Notes: generated from the letters alone by a model not told the origin. Counted from the first letter of the stretch, positions 46,896 to 56,109 are shown. The stretch is 64,000 nucleotides of DNA from Pseudoxanthomonas sp. CF385 (GCF_900104255.1 NZ_FNKZ01000002.1:186001-250000); one strand, 5' to 3'. Numbers and translations: made by a program.

Positions 46896-48530
46896 ATGTC
46901 CGCGCCCGCTGCGAACGGCCCCTGGTCCCCGCTCGGACAGCCGACCTTCCGCGCGCTCTGGCTCGCCATCCTGGTCGGCAACGTCGGCACGTGGATCCAC
47001 GATGTCGCCGCCGCATGGGTCATGGCCGAAACGACGAACTCGCCGCTGATGGTTGCCGCCGTGCAGTCTGCGACCACCTTGCCCGTCGTCGTGTTGGCCA
47101 TCGTCGCCGGCACGCTGGCCGACATCGTGGACCGGCGCCGCTACCTGATCCTGGCGCAGCTGTGGATGCTGCTGGTCGCCAGCACGCTGGCCGTGCTCGC
47201 GCACATGGACCGGCTGGGCCCGTGGATGCTGGTCGCGCTGACGTTCGCGCTCGGCATCGGCGCGGCGATGGCGATGCCGGCGCAACAGGCCACCACGCCG
47301 GAACTCGTGCCGAAGCCGATGCTGGGACCGGCGGTCGCATTGGGTTCGCTGAGCATGAACATCGCGCGCGCCATCGGGCCGGCGCTGGGCGGGCTGATCG
47401 TCGCGCAGGCCGGCATCGCGTGGGCGTTCGCCGTCAACGCGCTGACCTTCTGCGGCGTGGCCGTGGTGCTGTGGCGCTGGCGCCGCGCGCCGACCGCATC
47501 GGTGTTGCCGCCGGAGACCTTCGGCGTCGCCCTGCGCGCGGGGTTGCGCTACGCCACGCGCGCCAGTGTGCTGCAGGCGGTATTGGTGAAGGCCGCGTGG
47601 TTCTTCACCTTCGCCAGTGCGTTGACGGCGCTGTTGCCCATCGTGGTGAAGCAGGATCTGCACGCCAGCGCCGGCACTTACGGTCTGCTGCTGGGCTGCA
47701 TCGGCGCGGGCGCCATCGGCGGGGCGATGCTGCTGCCAGGGTTGCGCACGCGCGTGGATCCGGACCGCATGGTGCTGTGGGCGACCCTGGCCTACGCCGG
47801 CTGCATCCTCGCCATCGCCCTGCTGCGCTGGGTGCCGGTGCTGTACAGCGTCGCCCTGCTCGCGGGTTTCGCTTGGATCGCCGTGCTCTCCTCGCTGCAG
47901 ATCGCTGCGCAGACCGCGGTCCCGGCCTGGGTCCGTGCGCGTGCGCTCTCGTTGTACATCGTGGTGTTTTCCGGCGGCATGGCGGCCGGCAGCCTGGGTT
48001 GGGGCTGGCTGGCGCAGCAGTTCGGCACGCCGCATGCGCTGCTGGCGGCCGCGATAGGAACGGCGGTGGCGGCGATCGCAGGCGCGCGCTTCCGCCTGGG
48101 CGACGCCGCGCGCGTCAACGTCACGCCATCGGGCCACTGGCCGCAGCCGGTGGTCGCCGCGGACCTGCACGACGACCGAGGGCCGGTGCTGGTGACGATC
48201 GAGTACCGCGTCGACCCGGCCCGCCGCCAGGATTTCCTGCATCGCCTGCAACCGCTCGGGCACGCGCGTCGCCGCAACGGCGCGCTGCAATGGGGCGTGG
48301 CCGAGGACAGCACGCAATCGGGCGTGTACCTGGAATATTTCGTCGACGCGTCGTGGCGCGAGCATCTGCGCCAGCACGAACGCGTGACCGAAGACGAGCG
48401 CGCCCTCCAGGACGCGCTGCTGGAGACGCTCGCCGATCCCACCCAGCGCCCGCAGGTACGCCACTTCATCGGCGGCGCGCCGGGCACGGCGCCACCGGAC
48501 GCGCCGTCGACGCATGAGGGCCTGGCATGA
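46896..48530 (+). CDS. MFS transporter with C-terminal soluble domain
   Basis: A 544-residue transporter of the MFS_3 (EntS/DUF894-like) group. About twelve membrane helices occupy the first 420 residues, starting with FRALWLAILVGNVGTWIHDVAAAWVMAE. The cytoplasmic loop after helix 3 is DIVDRRRYLILAQ. The last ~110 residues (VTIEYRVDPARRQDFLHRL to the end) are soluble and resemble the monooxygenase-like antibiotic biosynthesis domain fused in this group. It begins three bases after the amidohydrolase stop and ends overlapping the first XapX gene. Efflux of the operon's product is the likely role. Confidence 0.88.
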   Translation: MSAPAANGPWSPLGQPTFRALWLAILVGNVGTWIHDVAAAWVMAETTNSPLMVAAVQSATTLPVVVLAIVAGTLADIVDRRRYLILAQLWMLLVASTLAVLAHMDRLGPWMLVALTFALGIGAAMAMPAQQATTPELVPKPMLGPAVALGSLSMNIARAIGPALGGLIVAQAGIAWAFAVNALTFCGVAVVLWRWRRAPTASVLPPETFGVALRAGLRYATRASVLQAVLVKAAWFFTFASALTALLPIVVKQDLHASAGTYGLLLGCIGAGAIGGAMLLPGLRTRVDPDRMVLWATLAYAGCILAIALLRWVPVLYSVALLAGFAWIAVLSSLQIAAQTAVPAWVRARALSLYIVVFSGGMAAGSLGWGWLAQQFGTPHALLAAAIGTAVAAIAGARFRLGDAARVNVTPSGHWPQPVVAADLHDDRGPVLVTIEYRVDPARRQDFLHRLQPLGHARRRNGALQWGVAEDSTQSGVYLEYFVDASWREHLRQHERVTEDERALQDALLETLADPTQRPQVRHFIGGAPGTAPPDAPSTHEGLA

Positions 48531-48757
48531 ACGGGAAATTCGTCGCCGGGCTCCTGCTGGGCTTCGGCATCGGTTTCGGATGCCGCGCCTTCGGCGTGCC
48601 GGTGCCCGCACCGCCGGTGCTCGTCGGCGCCCTGCTGGTGGTGGCGATGACCAGCGGCTACATGCTGGCCGACCGTGCGCTCACCCGACGCGAAGCGCAG
48701 CATCGACGCGATTGCGGCGGCCCCACCGGGCAGACCTCGCGAAGCGACCCGCCATGA
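48527..48757 (+). CDS. XapX domain protein, copy 1
   Basis: A 76-residue protein with two hydrophobic segments around FVAGLLLGFGIGFG and LVGALLVVAMTSGYMLAD, separated by the signature VPVPAPPVLVGAL. This matches the XapX (DUF1427) domain, a short two-helix membrane module of unknown function. A polar tail extends after residue 50. It overlaps the MFS gene by 4 bases (ATGA). Confidence 0.78.
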   Translation: MNGKFVAGLLLGFGIGFGCRAFGVPVPAPPVLVGALLVVAMTSGYMLADRALTRREAQHRRDCGGPTGQTSRSDPP

Positions 48758-48912
48758 TCACCGCGCTCGTCGGCATCGCGCTCGCCCTCGCCATCGGCAT
48801 CGCCTGCCGCTGGCTCGACATCCCGGTGCCCGCGCCGCCGCGCCTGCAGGGCGCGTTGCTGGTGGTGGCGATGACGGCGGGTTTCCTGGCCGCGGACCGG
48901 CTGCTCGGCTGA
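48754..48912 (+). CDS. XapX domain protein, copy 2
   Basis: A 52-residue protein that is almost only a XapX module: ALVGIALALAIGIACRWLDI, then PVPAPPRLQGALLVVAMT and GFLAADRLLG. It overlaps copy 1 by 4 bases, and the two share the PVPAPP and GALLVVAMT stretches almost base for base, so it is a tandem duplication. Such a short gene is easily missed. Confidence 0.72.
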   Translation: MITALVGIALALAIGIACRWLDIPVPAPPRLQGALLVVAMTAGFLAADRLLG

Positions 48913-48930
48913 CGGCCACCCGCAAACGAA

Positions 48931-48955
48931 GAAGGGCGCGACAAGCGCGCCCTTC
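48931..48955. terminator. Hairpin between the XapX genes and the pirin gene
   Basis: GAAGGGCGCG and CGCGCCCTTC form a perfect 10-bp stem around ACAAG. On the minus strand it is followed by TTCGTTT, so it could end the pirin transcript; on the plus strand T residues are sparse. The converging genes make a bidirectional terminator likely. Confidence 0.6.
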
Positions 48956-48975
48956 GATTCGCCGCGTGGCGATGT

Positions 48976-49683
48976 TTACTGCATCGTCGGCAGGTCGAAC
49001 ACCAGCACTTCGGCGGCGATGCCGCGCTCGATGCTGACCAGCGGCTCGCCGCGGTACATCAGCGCATCGCCGGCCTTCAACGCCTGCCCGTTGACGGTCG
49101 CTTCGCCGCGCGCGATGTGCACGTAGCCGAGCCGACCTTCGGCCAGGCGCAGTTCCGCCTTCTCGCTGCCATCGAACAGGCCCACGTACATGCGGGCATC
49201 CTGGTGGATGCTCACCGAGCCGTCGGCGCCGTCGGGACTGATGGCCAGGCGCAGGCGGCCCTGCTTGTCGGTGGCCGGGAAGGACTTCTCCTCGTACGAC
49301 GGCGTCACGCCCTGGCGGTCGGGAATGATCCAGATCTGCAGGAAATGCGTGGTGCCCGAGTCGCTGTAGTTGAACTCCGAGTGCTGCACGCCGGTGCCCG
49401 CGCTCATGCGCTGCACGTCGCCCGGCACGATGCTCGAGCTGTTGCCCATCGAATCCTTGTGGCCCAGCGCGCCTTCCAGCACGTAGCTGATGATCTCCAT
49501 GTCGCGATGGCCGTGCTCGCCGAACCCGCGGCCGGCGGCCACGCGATCCTCGTTGATCACGCGCAGGGGGCCCCAGTGCACGTGCTTGTCGTCGAAGTAG
49601 TTCGCGAAGGAGAAGCTGTGCCAGGAATCCAGCCAGCCGTGGTTGGCATGGCCGCGCTCGTGGGCAGGACGCAGGGTGATCAT
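48976..49683 (-). CDS. Pirin family protein
   Basis: A 235-residue cupin-fold protein. The metal-binding half has HVHWGPLRVINEDRV and FGEHGHRDMEIISYVLEG, with GVQHSEFNYSDSG, the classic four-ligand cupin pattern (two His, Glu, His). Bacterial pirins include quercetinases and regulators of metabolism. The ATG at 49683 has AAGGAG ahead of it; the frame is open upstream but carries no homology. It converges with the XapX genes and so probably belongs to the same stress-response group, with its own operator upstream. Confidence 0.9.
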   Translation of the reverse strand: MITLRPAHERGHANHGWLDSWHSFSFANYFDDKHVHWGPLRVINEDRVAAGRGFGEHGHRDMEIISYVLEGALGHKDSMGNSSSIVPGDVQRMSAGTGVQHSEFNYSDSGTTHFLQIWIIPDRQGVTPSYEEKSFPATDKQGRLRLAISPDGADGSVSIHQDARMYVGLFDGSEKAELRLAEGRLGYVHIARGEATVNGQALKAGDALMYRGEPLVSIERGIAAEVLVFDLPTMQ

Positions 49684-49730
49684 GGCGGGAACTCCTTCAG
49701 TGGTGGACGTGGCGCACAGCATGATCTTCG

Positions 49731-49780
49731 ACATAAATGGAATAAATAAGTCAATAACTAACTGATTGTTCCATTTATGT
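49731..49780. promoter_or_regulatory. 12-bp perfect inverted repeat upstream of the pirin gene
   Basis: ACATAAATGGAA at 49731-49742 and TTCCATTTATGT at 49769-49780 are exact inverted repeats separated by 26 bases. The whole stretch is a conspicuous AT-rich island in GC-rich DNA, and its minus strand includes a TTGACT -35 candidate between the arms. The inner edge is 47 bases from the pirin start codon. This looks like an operator pair for a regulator that loops or binds as a tetramer; the protein is not identifiable. Confidence 0.6.
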
Positions 49781-49988
49781 GATGCATGGCTGCCGAACCA
49801 TGCCAGCGACCACCCTGCCCGATCTCGACGCGCCGTGTCGTGGAGGTCCGTGCGCGGCACGCGGCCATCTTCGGTGGCGCGCCATCGCGTCGCAGTGAAC
49901 GCGCACGACGCCGCGGACGGGAATTCCTCTCACCCCCACCGGCCCCGTGCATTAAACTTGCGCGGTTTCCGTTCGAGCCCCTGTCTTC
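49781..49988. other. Rest of the gap between the pirin and fdxA genes
   Basis: The gap from 49684 to 49988 is 305 bases. Beyond the inverted repeat I see no gene, RNA or repeat here. It is GC-rich except for CATTAAACT near 49950, a weak -10 candidate for fdxA. Confidence 0.4.
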
Positions 49989-50312
49989 ATGCCCTTCGTC
50001 GTCACCGAAAACTGCATCAAGTGCAAGTACACCGACTGCGTGGAAGTCTGCCCGGTGGACTGCTTCCACGAAGGTCCGAACTTCCTGGTGATCGACCCGG
50101 ACGAATGCATCGACTGCACGCTCTGCGAGCCGGAGTGCCCGATCAACGCGATCTACCCGGAAGACGACGTGCCCGCGGGCCAGGAAGGATATGTCGCGCT
50201 CAATGCCGAGCTGTCCAGGGCGTGGCCGGTCATCACCACGCGCAAGGACCCGCTGCCGGACGCCAAGGAATGGGAAGGCAAGCCGGACAAGTTGCCGCTG
50301 CTGGAGCGCTGA
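49989..50312 (+). CDS. fdxA: Seven-iron ferredoxin FdxA
   Basis: A 107-residue ferredoxin holding one 3Fe-4S and one 4Fe-4S cluster. The cysteines are in [18 protein letters not shown] and [17 protein letters not shown], and the C-terminal tail (residues 70-107, [18 protein letters not shown]...) is typical of the Azotobacter-type FdxA. It should donate electrons to soluble oxidoreductases. It stands alone between a stress-type gene and a convergent lipoprotein gene. Confidence 0.95.
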   Translation: MPFVVTENCIKCKYTDCVEVCPVDCFHEGPNFLVIDPDECIDCTLCEPECPINAIYPEDDVPAGQEGYVALNAELSRAWPVITTRKDPLPDAKEWEGKPDKLPLLER

Positions 50313-50331
50313 TCCGGATCCGCGATGCAAC

Positions 50332-50360
50332 GAAAAAGGGCGCCGATGGCGCCCTTTTCG
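50332..50360. terminator. Bidirectional terminator between fdxA and the BamC-like gene
   Basis: AAAAGGGCGCC and GGCGCCCTTTT form an 11-bp stem with a GAT loop, flanked by A and T runs, so it can stop transcription from both sides. It lies 19 bases after the fdxA stop. Confidence 0.85.
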
Positions 50361-50381
50361 TTTCCGTCGATGCCGGCGGGA

Positions 50382-50876
50382 TCAGCCGGCGAGCTTGGCC
50401 TTCAGCGCCGCCAGCAGCTTGACCGCCGCCGGGCTGGTGGCCGGCAGGCCGCGCGGATCCACCGCGGACACATAGGCGCCGGCGTCCACGGCGCTCACGC
50501 GCACCAGGAAGCTCGCGCCTTCGTAGCTCACGTCGTAGGTGCCCAGCAACTGCGCGCGACTGGCGATGGTGGCGCCGTCGATGCCCGCCAGGGCCTCGCC
50601 CACGCGGGTGAACGCGTCGTCGCGGCTACCCGCCACGGTGAAGCCACCCGACGCTGCCGCGGGCCTGGCGGCGGTAGCGGCCGGACCGACGTTGGGTACC
50701 TGCATGGCGCCGCTGGTGTTCGGCACGTTGAGATCCGGCGGCACTTCCAGCGGACGGGCTTCCGGCGCCAGCGCGTAGTCGCCCTTGGCGTCCTTCTTGA
50801 ACCACGAGCAGCCGGCAACGGACACGACCAGCAGCACCAAGGCAAGCGGACGCACGAGTGAAGACGAAAGACGCAT
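50382..50876 (-). CDS. bamC: Short BamC/NlpB-like outer-membrane lipoprotein
   Basis: A 164-residue lipoprotein. The signal peptide ends in the lipobox VAGC. The segment after it, GDYALAPEARPLEVPPDL, matches the unstructured N-terminus of BamC, which contacts BamD in the outer-membrane beta-barrel assembly machine. E. coli BamC is about 344 residues with two helix-grip domains; here only one domain-sized part follows (about residues 75-160). Position directly downstream of dapA, as with E. coli bamC, supports the identity. It is shortened or diverged. Confidence 0.72.
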   Translation of the reverse strand: MRLSSSLVRPLALVLLVVSVAGCSWFKKDAKGDYALAPEARPLEVPPDLNVPNTSGAMQVPNVGPAATAARPAAASGGFTVAGSRDDAFTRVGEALAGIDGATIASRAQLLGTYDVSYEGASFLVRVSAVDAGAYVSAVDPRGLPATSPAAVKLLAALKAKLAG

Positions 50877-50891
50877 GAAATTCTCCTGGGT

Positions 50892-51800
50892 TCAGGCCGC
50901 GATCGTACCGCGGTTGGATTGTGCTTCCAGCGACTGGGCCAGCGTGGCCAGCCTGTCGGCAGTGGGGACATGGGGGGCGGACAGCGGCAGCAGGGGCAGG
51001 CGCAGGCCCTGGCCGATGCCCTGGCGCTGCAGCAGCGCCTTCACCGGGATGGGATTGGATTCGATGCCGAAGAAGGCGTAGTGATCCTGCAACTGCTGGT
51101 CCAGCGTGGCGACCGCGTCGGCATGCCCGCCGCGCGCCAGGTCGCACAGGCGACGGAACGTGCGCGGCAAGGCATTGGAGCCGACCGAGATCAGGCCGTC
51201 GGCGCCGGCCAGCATCGCGCGGCCCGCGGTCGGGTCGTCGCCGCTGAGGATGGCGAAGCGTTCGTTCCGCAGCGCCAGCAACGCGGTCATGCGCTCGGGC
51301 TCGGCGCGCGCTTCCTTGATGCCGATGATGTTCGGATGATCCACCAGCTCCGCGACGGTCTCCGGCAGCAGGTCGCAGCCGGTGCGGCCTGGCACGTTGT
51401 AGAGCACGACGGGCAACCCGCCCTGGTCGGCGACGGCGCGGTAGTGCGCCACCAGGCCTGCCTGGGTCGGCCGCACGTACGGCGGCGTGACCACCAGCGC
51501 CGCGTGCGCCCCGCCTTCCGCGGCGCGCCGGGTGGCGGCGATGGTCTTGGCCGTGTTCATCTGCCCGGTGCCGGCCAGCACCGGCAGCGCGCCGCCCACC
51601 GTCTCCACGGCGATGCGCAGCAGCGTGTCGTATTCCTCATCGGAGAGCGCGGCGGCTTCGCCCGTCGAACCGGCCACCACCACGCCCTGCGTGCCACCGT
51701 CCGCCTGCTGTTTCAGCAGCGCTCGCCAGGCGTGCAGGTCGAGTTCGCCCGACGCCAGGAACGGCGTGGCCAGTGCGGTGATGCTGCCGGAAAGGTGCAA
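50892..51800 (-). CDS. dapA: 4-hydroxy-tetrahydrodipicolinate synthase
   Basis: A 302-residue aldolase-type enzyme that starts lysine and diaminopimelate synthesis. The Schiff-base lysine is in [14 protein letters not shown], the substrate tyrosine region is [14 protein letters not shown], and [14 protein letters not shown] is the active-site loop. Translation starts at TTG; no ATG precedes it in frame and [14 protein letters not shown] fits the family. It is 15 bases upstream of the BamC-like gene and divergent from gcvR. Confidence 0.95.
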   Translation of the reverse strand: MHLSGSITALATPFLASGELDLHAWRALLKQQADGGTQGVVVAGSTGEAAALSDEEYDTLLRIAVETVGGALPVLAGTGQMNTAKTIAATRRAAEGGAHAALVVTPPYVRPTQAGLVAHYRAVADQGGLPVVLYNVPGRTGCDLLPETVAELVDHPNIIGIKEARAEPERMTALLALRNERFAILSGDDPTAGRAMLAGADGLISVGSNALPRTFRRLCDLARGGHADAVATLDQQLQDHYAFFGIESNPIPVKALLQRQGIGQGLRLPLLPLSAPHVPTADRLATLAQSLEAQSNRGTIAA

Positions 51801-51891
51801 GGGAATGGCTCTCGGTGGAGGGATCCGGCGCTCCGGCAGCGCAAGTAAGCGCGGTTATCCCGGAGTGCCCGCAATGTCGGCCGCATGTTAC

Positions 51892-51921
51892 TTGCGGCCT
51901 CAAAGGGCGGGCAAGTATGCT
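51892..51921 (+). promoter_or_regulatory. Candidate promoter of gcvR
   Basis: TATGCT at 51916-51921 (four of six) is preceded by TTGCGG at 51892-51897 with an 18-base spacer. The inferred leader is about 56 bases. The -35 match is weak. Confidence 0.35.
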
Positions 51922-51983
51922 GCCCACGTCGCCGGGCCAGCGCCCGGCCGCCATTCAGCCTCGCTGCAACGCCGGACGCACCT

Positions 51984-52544
51984 TTGACCGATTCCTCGCC
52001 CCGGCCTTCGCCGACCGAAAACCACCTCCTGATTACCGCCTACACGACGCATCCGGAGTCGCCGCTTCTGTCGGTGACGCGCCGGATCGCGGACAGCGGC
52101 TGCAATCTGGTGGACGCGCGTCTGTCGACGGTGGGCCGCGACGTGTCCGTGACGGCGCTGGCGACCGGCTCCTGGGACGCGGTGGCCAAGCTGGAGGCGA
52201 TGCTCTCGCGCCTGGAGCGCGACGAGGGCCTGAAGCTGGTCTTCTACCGCACCGGCCCGAAGGTCGTGCAGTCGAACCTGCTGCCCTACATCGTGGAAGT
52301 GGTGGCGGCGGACAAGCCGGGCATCCTCTTCCAACTGGCCGATTTCTTCGACCGCCAGGGCATCACCATCGAGAACCTGCAGAGCACGCGCTACCGCGCG
52401 ATGCAGACGGGCGCGGAGATGTTCTCGGCGCAGGTGACGATCGGCGTGCCGGCCAACATGCACATCGCCGCATTGCGCGACGATTTCCTTGAATTCTGCG
52501 ACCACCTGAATCTGGACGCGATCATGGACCCGATGAAGTTCTGA
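51984..52544 (+). CDS. gcvR: Glycine cleavage system transcriptional repressor GcvR-like (two ACT domains)
   Basis: A 186-residue protein with two ACT domains: LLITAYTTHPESPLLSVTRRIADSGCNLVDARL and YIVEVVAADKPGILFQLADFFDRQGITIENLQS. This arrangement matches GcvR, which binds GcvA in response to glycine. It likely starts at TTG 51984; the in-frame upstream sequence is unrelated. The order dapA divergent from gcvR then bcp is that of E. coli. Confidence 0.85.
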   Translation: MTDSSPRPSPTENHLLITAYTTHPESPLLSVTRRIADSGCNLVDARLSTVGRDVSVTALATGSWDAVAKLEAMLSRLERDEGLKLVFYRTGPKVVQSNLLPYIVEVVAADKPGILFQLADFFDRQGITIENLQSTRYRAMQTGAEMFSAQVTIGVPANMHIAALRDDFLEFCDHLNLDAIMDPMKF

Positions 52545-52546
52545 CG

Positions 52547-53032
52547 ATGACGGCCAAAGGCGCGAAAGCACTGACCAAGTCCGTCCTCAAACTGCCGCTG
52601 GCCCTGTCCGGCGGCGAGACCGCCACCCTCGCCGACTACGCAGGCCAGTGGCTGGTGCTGTACTTCTATCCGAAGGACAGCACGCCGGGCTGCACCACCG
52701 AGGGCCTCGACTTCAACGCGCTGCTGCCGAAGTTCAAGAAACTCGGCGCCACCGTGCTGGGCGTCTCGCGCGACTCGGTGAAATCGCACGACAACTTCTG
52801 CGCCAAGCAGGGCTTCAGGTTCCCGCTGGTCAGCGACGCCGACGAAGCGCTGTGCAAGGCCTTCGACGTCATCCACGAGAAGAACATGTACGGCCGCAAG
52901 GTGCTGGGCGTGGTACGCAGCACCTTCCTGATCTCGCCCGACGGCCGCATCGCGCAGGAATGGCGCGGCGTGAAGGTCGCCGGCCACGCCGAGGCCGTGC
53001 TTGAAGCCCTGAAGGCCCACCAAGCCCAGTGA
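52547..53032 (+). CDS. bcp: Thiol peroxidase Bcp (peroxiredoxin Q)
   Basis: A 161-residue peroxiredoxin that reduces peroxides with thioredoxin. The peroxidatic cysteine is C49 in DSTPGCTTEG. The usual resolving cysteine five residues later is missing; the likely partner is C85 in HDNFCAKQGF, which corresponds to the C48-C84 pair described for the Xanthomonas campestris protein. It begins 2 bases after the gcvR stop, so both are one transcript. Confidence 0.95.
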   Translation: MTAKGAKALTKSVLKLPLALSGGETATLADYAGQWLVLYFYPKDSTPGCTTEGLDFNALLPKFKKLGATVLGVSRDSVKSHDNFCAKQGFRFPLVSDADEALCKAFDVIHEKNMYGRKVLGVVRSTFLISPDGRIAQEWRGVKVAGHAEAVLEALKAHQAQ

Positions 53033-53126
53033 CGAAATCCTCTTCCACCCCGACCACCATCCCGCGCCGCGGCGGGTCATGGTGGCGCGCTGCTGTGCGC
53101 GTTTCCGCGGCACCCGTTGTTGCGTC

Positions 53127-53140
53127 ATGTGTTCACACAT
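53127..53140. promoter_or_regulatory. Small palindrome before the PhoH-like gene
   Basis: ATGTG-TTCA-CACAT is a perfect 5-bp inverted repeat, 23 bases before the ATG at 53163 and just upstream of the GAGG ribosome-binding site. It could be a weak operator or chance. Confidence 0.25.
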
Positions 53141-53162
53141 CTTCCTCCATGAGGTTGCCTGA

Positions 53163-54560
53163 ATGACCCGTAGCAAGCGTATCTATGTGTTGGACACGAA
53201 CGTGCTGATGCACGACCCCACCGCGCTGTTCAAGTTCGAGGAGCACGATGTCTACCTGCCGATGCAGGTGATCGAGGAACTGGACAACGGCAAGAAGGGC
53301 ACGTCGGAAGCGAGCCGCAACGCGCGGCAGGTCAGCCGCTTCCTCAACGAACTGGTCGAAACCTCCGGCCTGGACAACCTGGCCGCGGGCATCCCGCTGA
53401 TCCAGCCCAACAGCCTGCAGCTGCGCGGCACGCAGAGCGCCGGCCTGCTGCGCTTCCAGACCAGCCACTTCGAAGCCGGCAAGAGCTTCGGTGCGGTCAT
53501 CCCCGACAACGCCATCCTGGGCGCGATCCTGGCGCTGAAGGAGCAGACGCCCGAGATCCCGGTGGTGTTCGTCTCCAAGGACATCAACCTGCGGATCAAG
53601 GCCGCGATCGCCGGCATCGTGTCGGAGGATTACGAGAACGACCGTGCGCTGGACGATTTCAGCCTGCTTTACACCGGCGCCGATCCGCTGCCCGAGGATT
53701 TCTGGCAGCGCTACGGCAAGGACCTGCGCTCCTGGACCGACAAGGGGCGCACGTACTACGAAGTGACGATGGAGAAGGATGCGGGCTGGTACCCCAACCA
53801 GTTCCTCTACCTGCCCGGCGACGACGAGTCCGAGTTCCGCGTCGCGCGCGTGGAAGGCGACAAGGCCACGCTGCAGATCGTCGACGATTTCCGCAGCGGC
53901 CAGCATGCGGTCTGGGGCATCGCCGCGCGCAACCGCGAGCAGAACTTCGCCCTCAACGCACTGATGGACCCGGACGTCGACTTCGTCACCCTGCTCGGCA
54001 CGGCCGGCACCGGCAAGACGCTGCTGGCGCTGGCGGCGGGCCTGGCGCAGACGATGGACCAGCAACGCTATCGCGAGATCATCATGACCCGCGCCACGGT
54101 GAGCGTCGGCGAGGACATCGGCTTCCTGCCCGGCACGGAAGAGGAAAAGATGACGCCATGGATGGGCGCGTTGACCGACAACCTGGAAGTGCTGACGCAC
54201 AACCAGGAAGGAGGCGCCTGGGGTCGGGCGGCGACCAATGACCTGCTGGCTTCGCGCATCAAGATCCGCTCGATGAACTTCATGCGCGGGCGCACGTTCC
54301 TGAGCCGCTACCTGATCCTGGACGAAGCCCAGAACCTCACGCCCAAGCAGATGAAGACGCTGATCACGCGCGCGGGTCCGGGCACCAAGATCGTCTGCCT
54401 CGGCAACGTGGAGCAGATCGACACGCCCTACCTGACGGAGACGACGTCCGGCCTGACCTACGCGGTGGACCGCTTCAAGAACTGGGCGCACAGCGCGCAC
54501 ATCACGCTGCGTCGCGGCGAGCGCTCCCGCCTGGCGGACTACGCGTCGGAAGTGCTGTAG
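53163..54560 (+). CDS. PIN-PhoH fusion ATPase/RNase (YlaK-like)
   Basis: A 465-residue protein with an N-terminal PIN nuclease domain (YVLDTNVLMHDPTALFKFEE, DVYLPMQVIEELD, FVSKDINLRIKA) and a C-terminal PhoH ATPase. The Walker A GTAGTGKT is at residues 279-286 and Walker B is RYLILDEAQNLTPKQMKT. PIN-PhoH proteins are RNA helicase/ribonucleases. It follows bcp with a 130-base gap that holds a candidate palindrome. Confidence 0.93.
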   Translation: MTRSKRIYVLDTNVLMHDPTALFKFEEHDVYLPMQVIEELDNGKKGTSEASRNARQVSRFLNELVETSGLDNLAAGIPLIQPNSLQLRGTQSAGLLRFQTSHFEAGKSFGAVIPDNAILGAILALKEQTPEIPVVFVSKDINLRIKAAIAGIVSEDYENDRALDDFSLLYTGADPLPEDFWQRYGKDLRSWTDKGRTYYEVTMEKDAGWYPNQFLYLPGDDESEFRVARVEGDKATLQIVDDFRSGQHAVWGIAARNREQNFALNALMDPDVDFVTLLGTAGTGKTLLALAAGLAQTMDQQRYREIIMTRATVSVGEDIGFLPGTEEEKMTPWMGALTDNLEVLTHNQEGGAWGRAATNDLLASRIKIRSMNFMRGRTFLSRYLILDEAQNLTPKQMKTLITRAGPGTKIVCLGNVEQIDTPYLTETTSGLTYAVDRFKNWAHSAHITLRRGERSRLADYASEVL

Positions 54561-54575
54561 CCGGTCGGCGGCGAC

Positions 54576-55262
54576 GTGGGCCTGCACCTTCCCCGCTGGG
54601 TATGGATCGGCGCCGTCGCGCTGGCCTGCGTGGCGGGGATGGTCAATGTCATCGGCTACCTGGGCTTCGAGCACCAGGCGGTCAGCCACCTGACCGGCAC
54701 CACCAGCCTGCTGGGTGCCGCGCTTGCGCACGGTGACCTGCGCGCGGTGATGCACCTGTGGGGCATGCTGATCGCGTTCTGCCTGGGCGCCATGCTCAGC
54801 GGCCTCATCATCCAGGATCAGACGCTCAGGCTCGGGCGCCGCTACGGAGCGGCGCTCGCACTGGAGGCGCTCCTGTTGCTCGTGGCGATCCCGTTGTTCA
54901 AGCAGGAGCAGATCTGGGGCGCATTGCTGGCCGCCACCGCGTGCGGCCTGCAAAACGCCATGGTGACCACGTACAGCGGCGCGGCGGTGCGCACCACCCA
55001 TCTCAGCGGCATGTTCACCGACCTCGGTATCGGCCTGGGCCACCTGTTGCGGGGTATGCCGCTACAGGTACGGCGGCTGACGCTCAGCGGGCTGATCATC
55101 AGCGGCTTCCTCGGCGGCGGCGTGCTCGGCGCACTGCTCTATCGGCAGTTCGGCTACGACGCCCTGCTCGCGCCGGCCCTGTTGACCGGACTGACAGGCA
55201 CGGGCTACGTGGCGTACCGCCAATGGCGGTCGCCGGGAACGGGGACGGAAACGGGCGCGTAG
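54576..55262 (+). CDS. DUF1275 (YoaK-like) membrane protein
   Basis: A 228-residue inner-membrane protein with about six hydrophobic segments. The DUF1275 signatures are [42 protein letters not shown] and [18 protein letters not shown]. The function is not known. It starts at a GTG 15 bases after the PhoH-like gene. Confidence 0.86.
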   Translation: MGLHLPRWVWIGAVALACVAGMVNVIGYLGFEHQAVSHLTGTTSLLGAALAHGDLRAVMHLWGMLIAFCLGAMLSGLIIQDQTLRLGRRYGAALALEALLLLVAIPLFKQEQIWGALLAATACGLQNAMVTTYSGAAVRTTHLSGMFTDLGIGLGHLLRGMPLQVRRLTLSGLIISGFLGGGVLGALLYRQFGYDALLAPALLTGLTGTGYVAYRQWRSPGTGTETGA

Positions 55263-55299
55263 ACCGACGACCGCGCCGTCGCGATGGCACAATCCGCGC

Positions 55300-56105
<806 letters not shown>

Positions 56106-56109
<4 letters not shown>

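Noticed and set aside
46716..48611. 631-codon minus-strand frame
   Set aside because: Antisense to the MFS transporter; its translation is low-complexity.
53133..55043. 636-codon minus-strand frame
   Set aside because: Antisense to the PIN-PhoH and DUF1275 genes, both of which show clear protein motifs.
55263..55299. TPP riboswitch before thiD
   Set aside because: The gap is only 37 bases and lacks the THI-box, so no room or signature for one.
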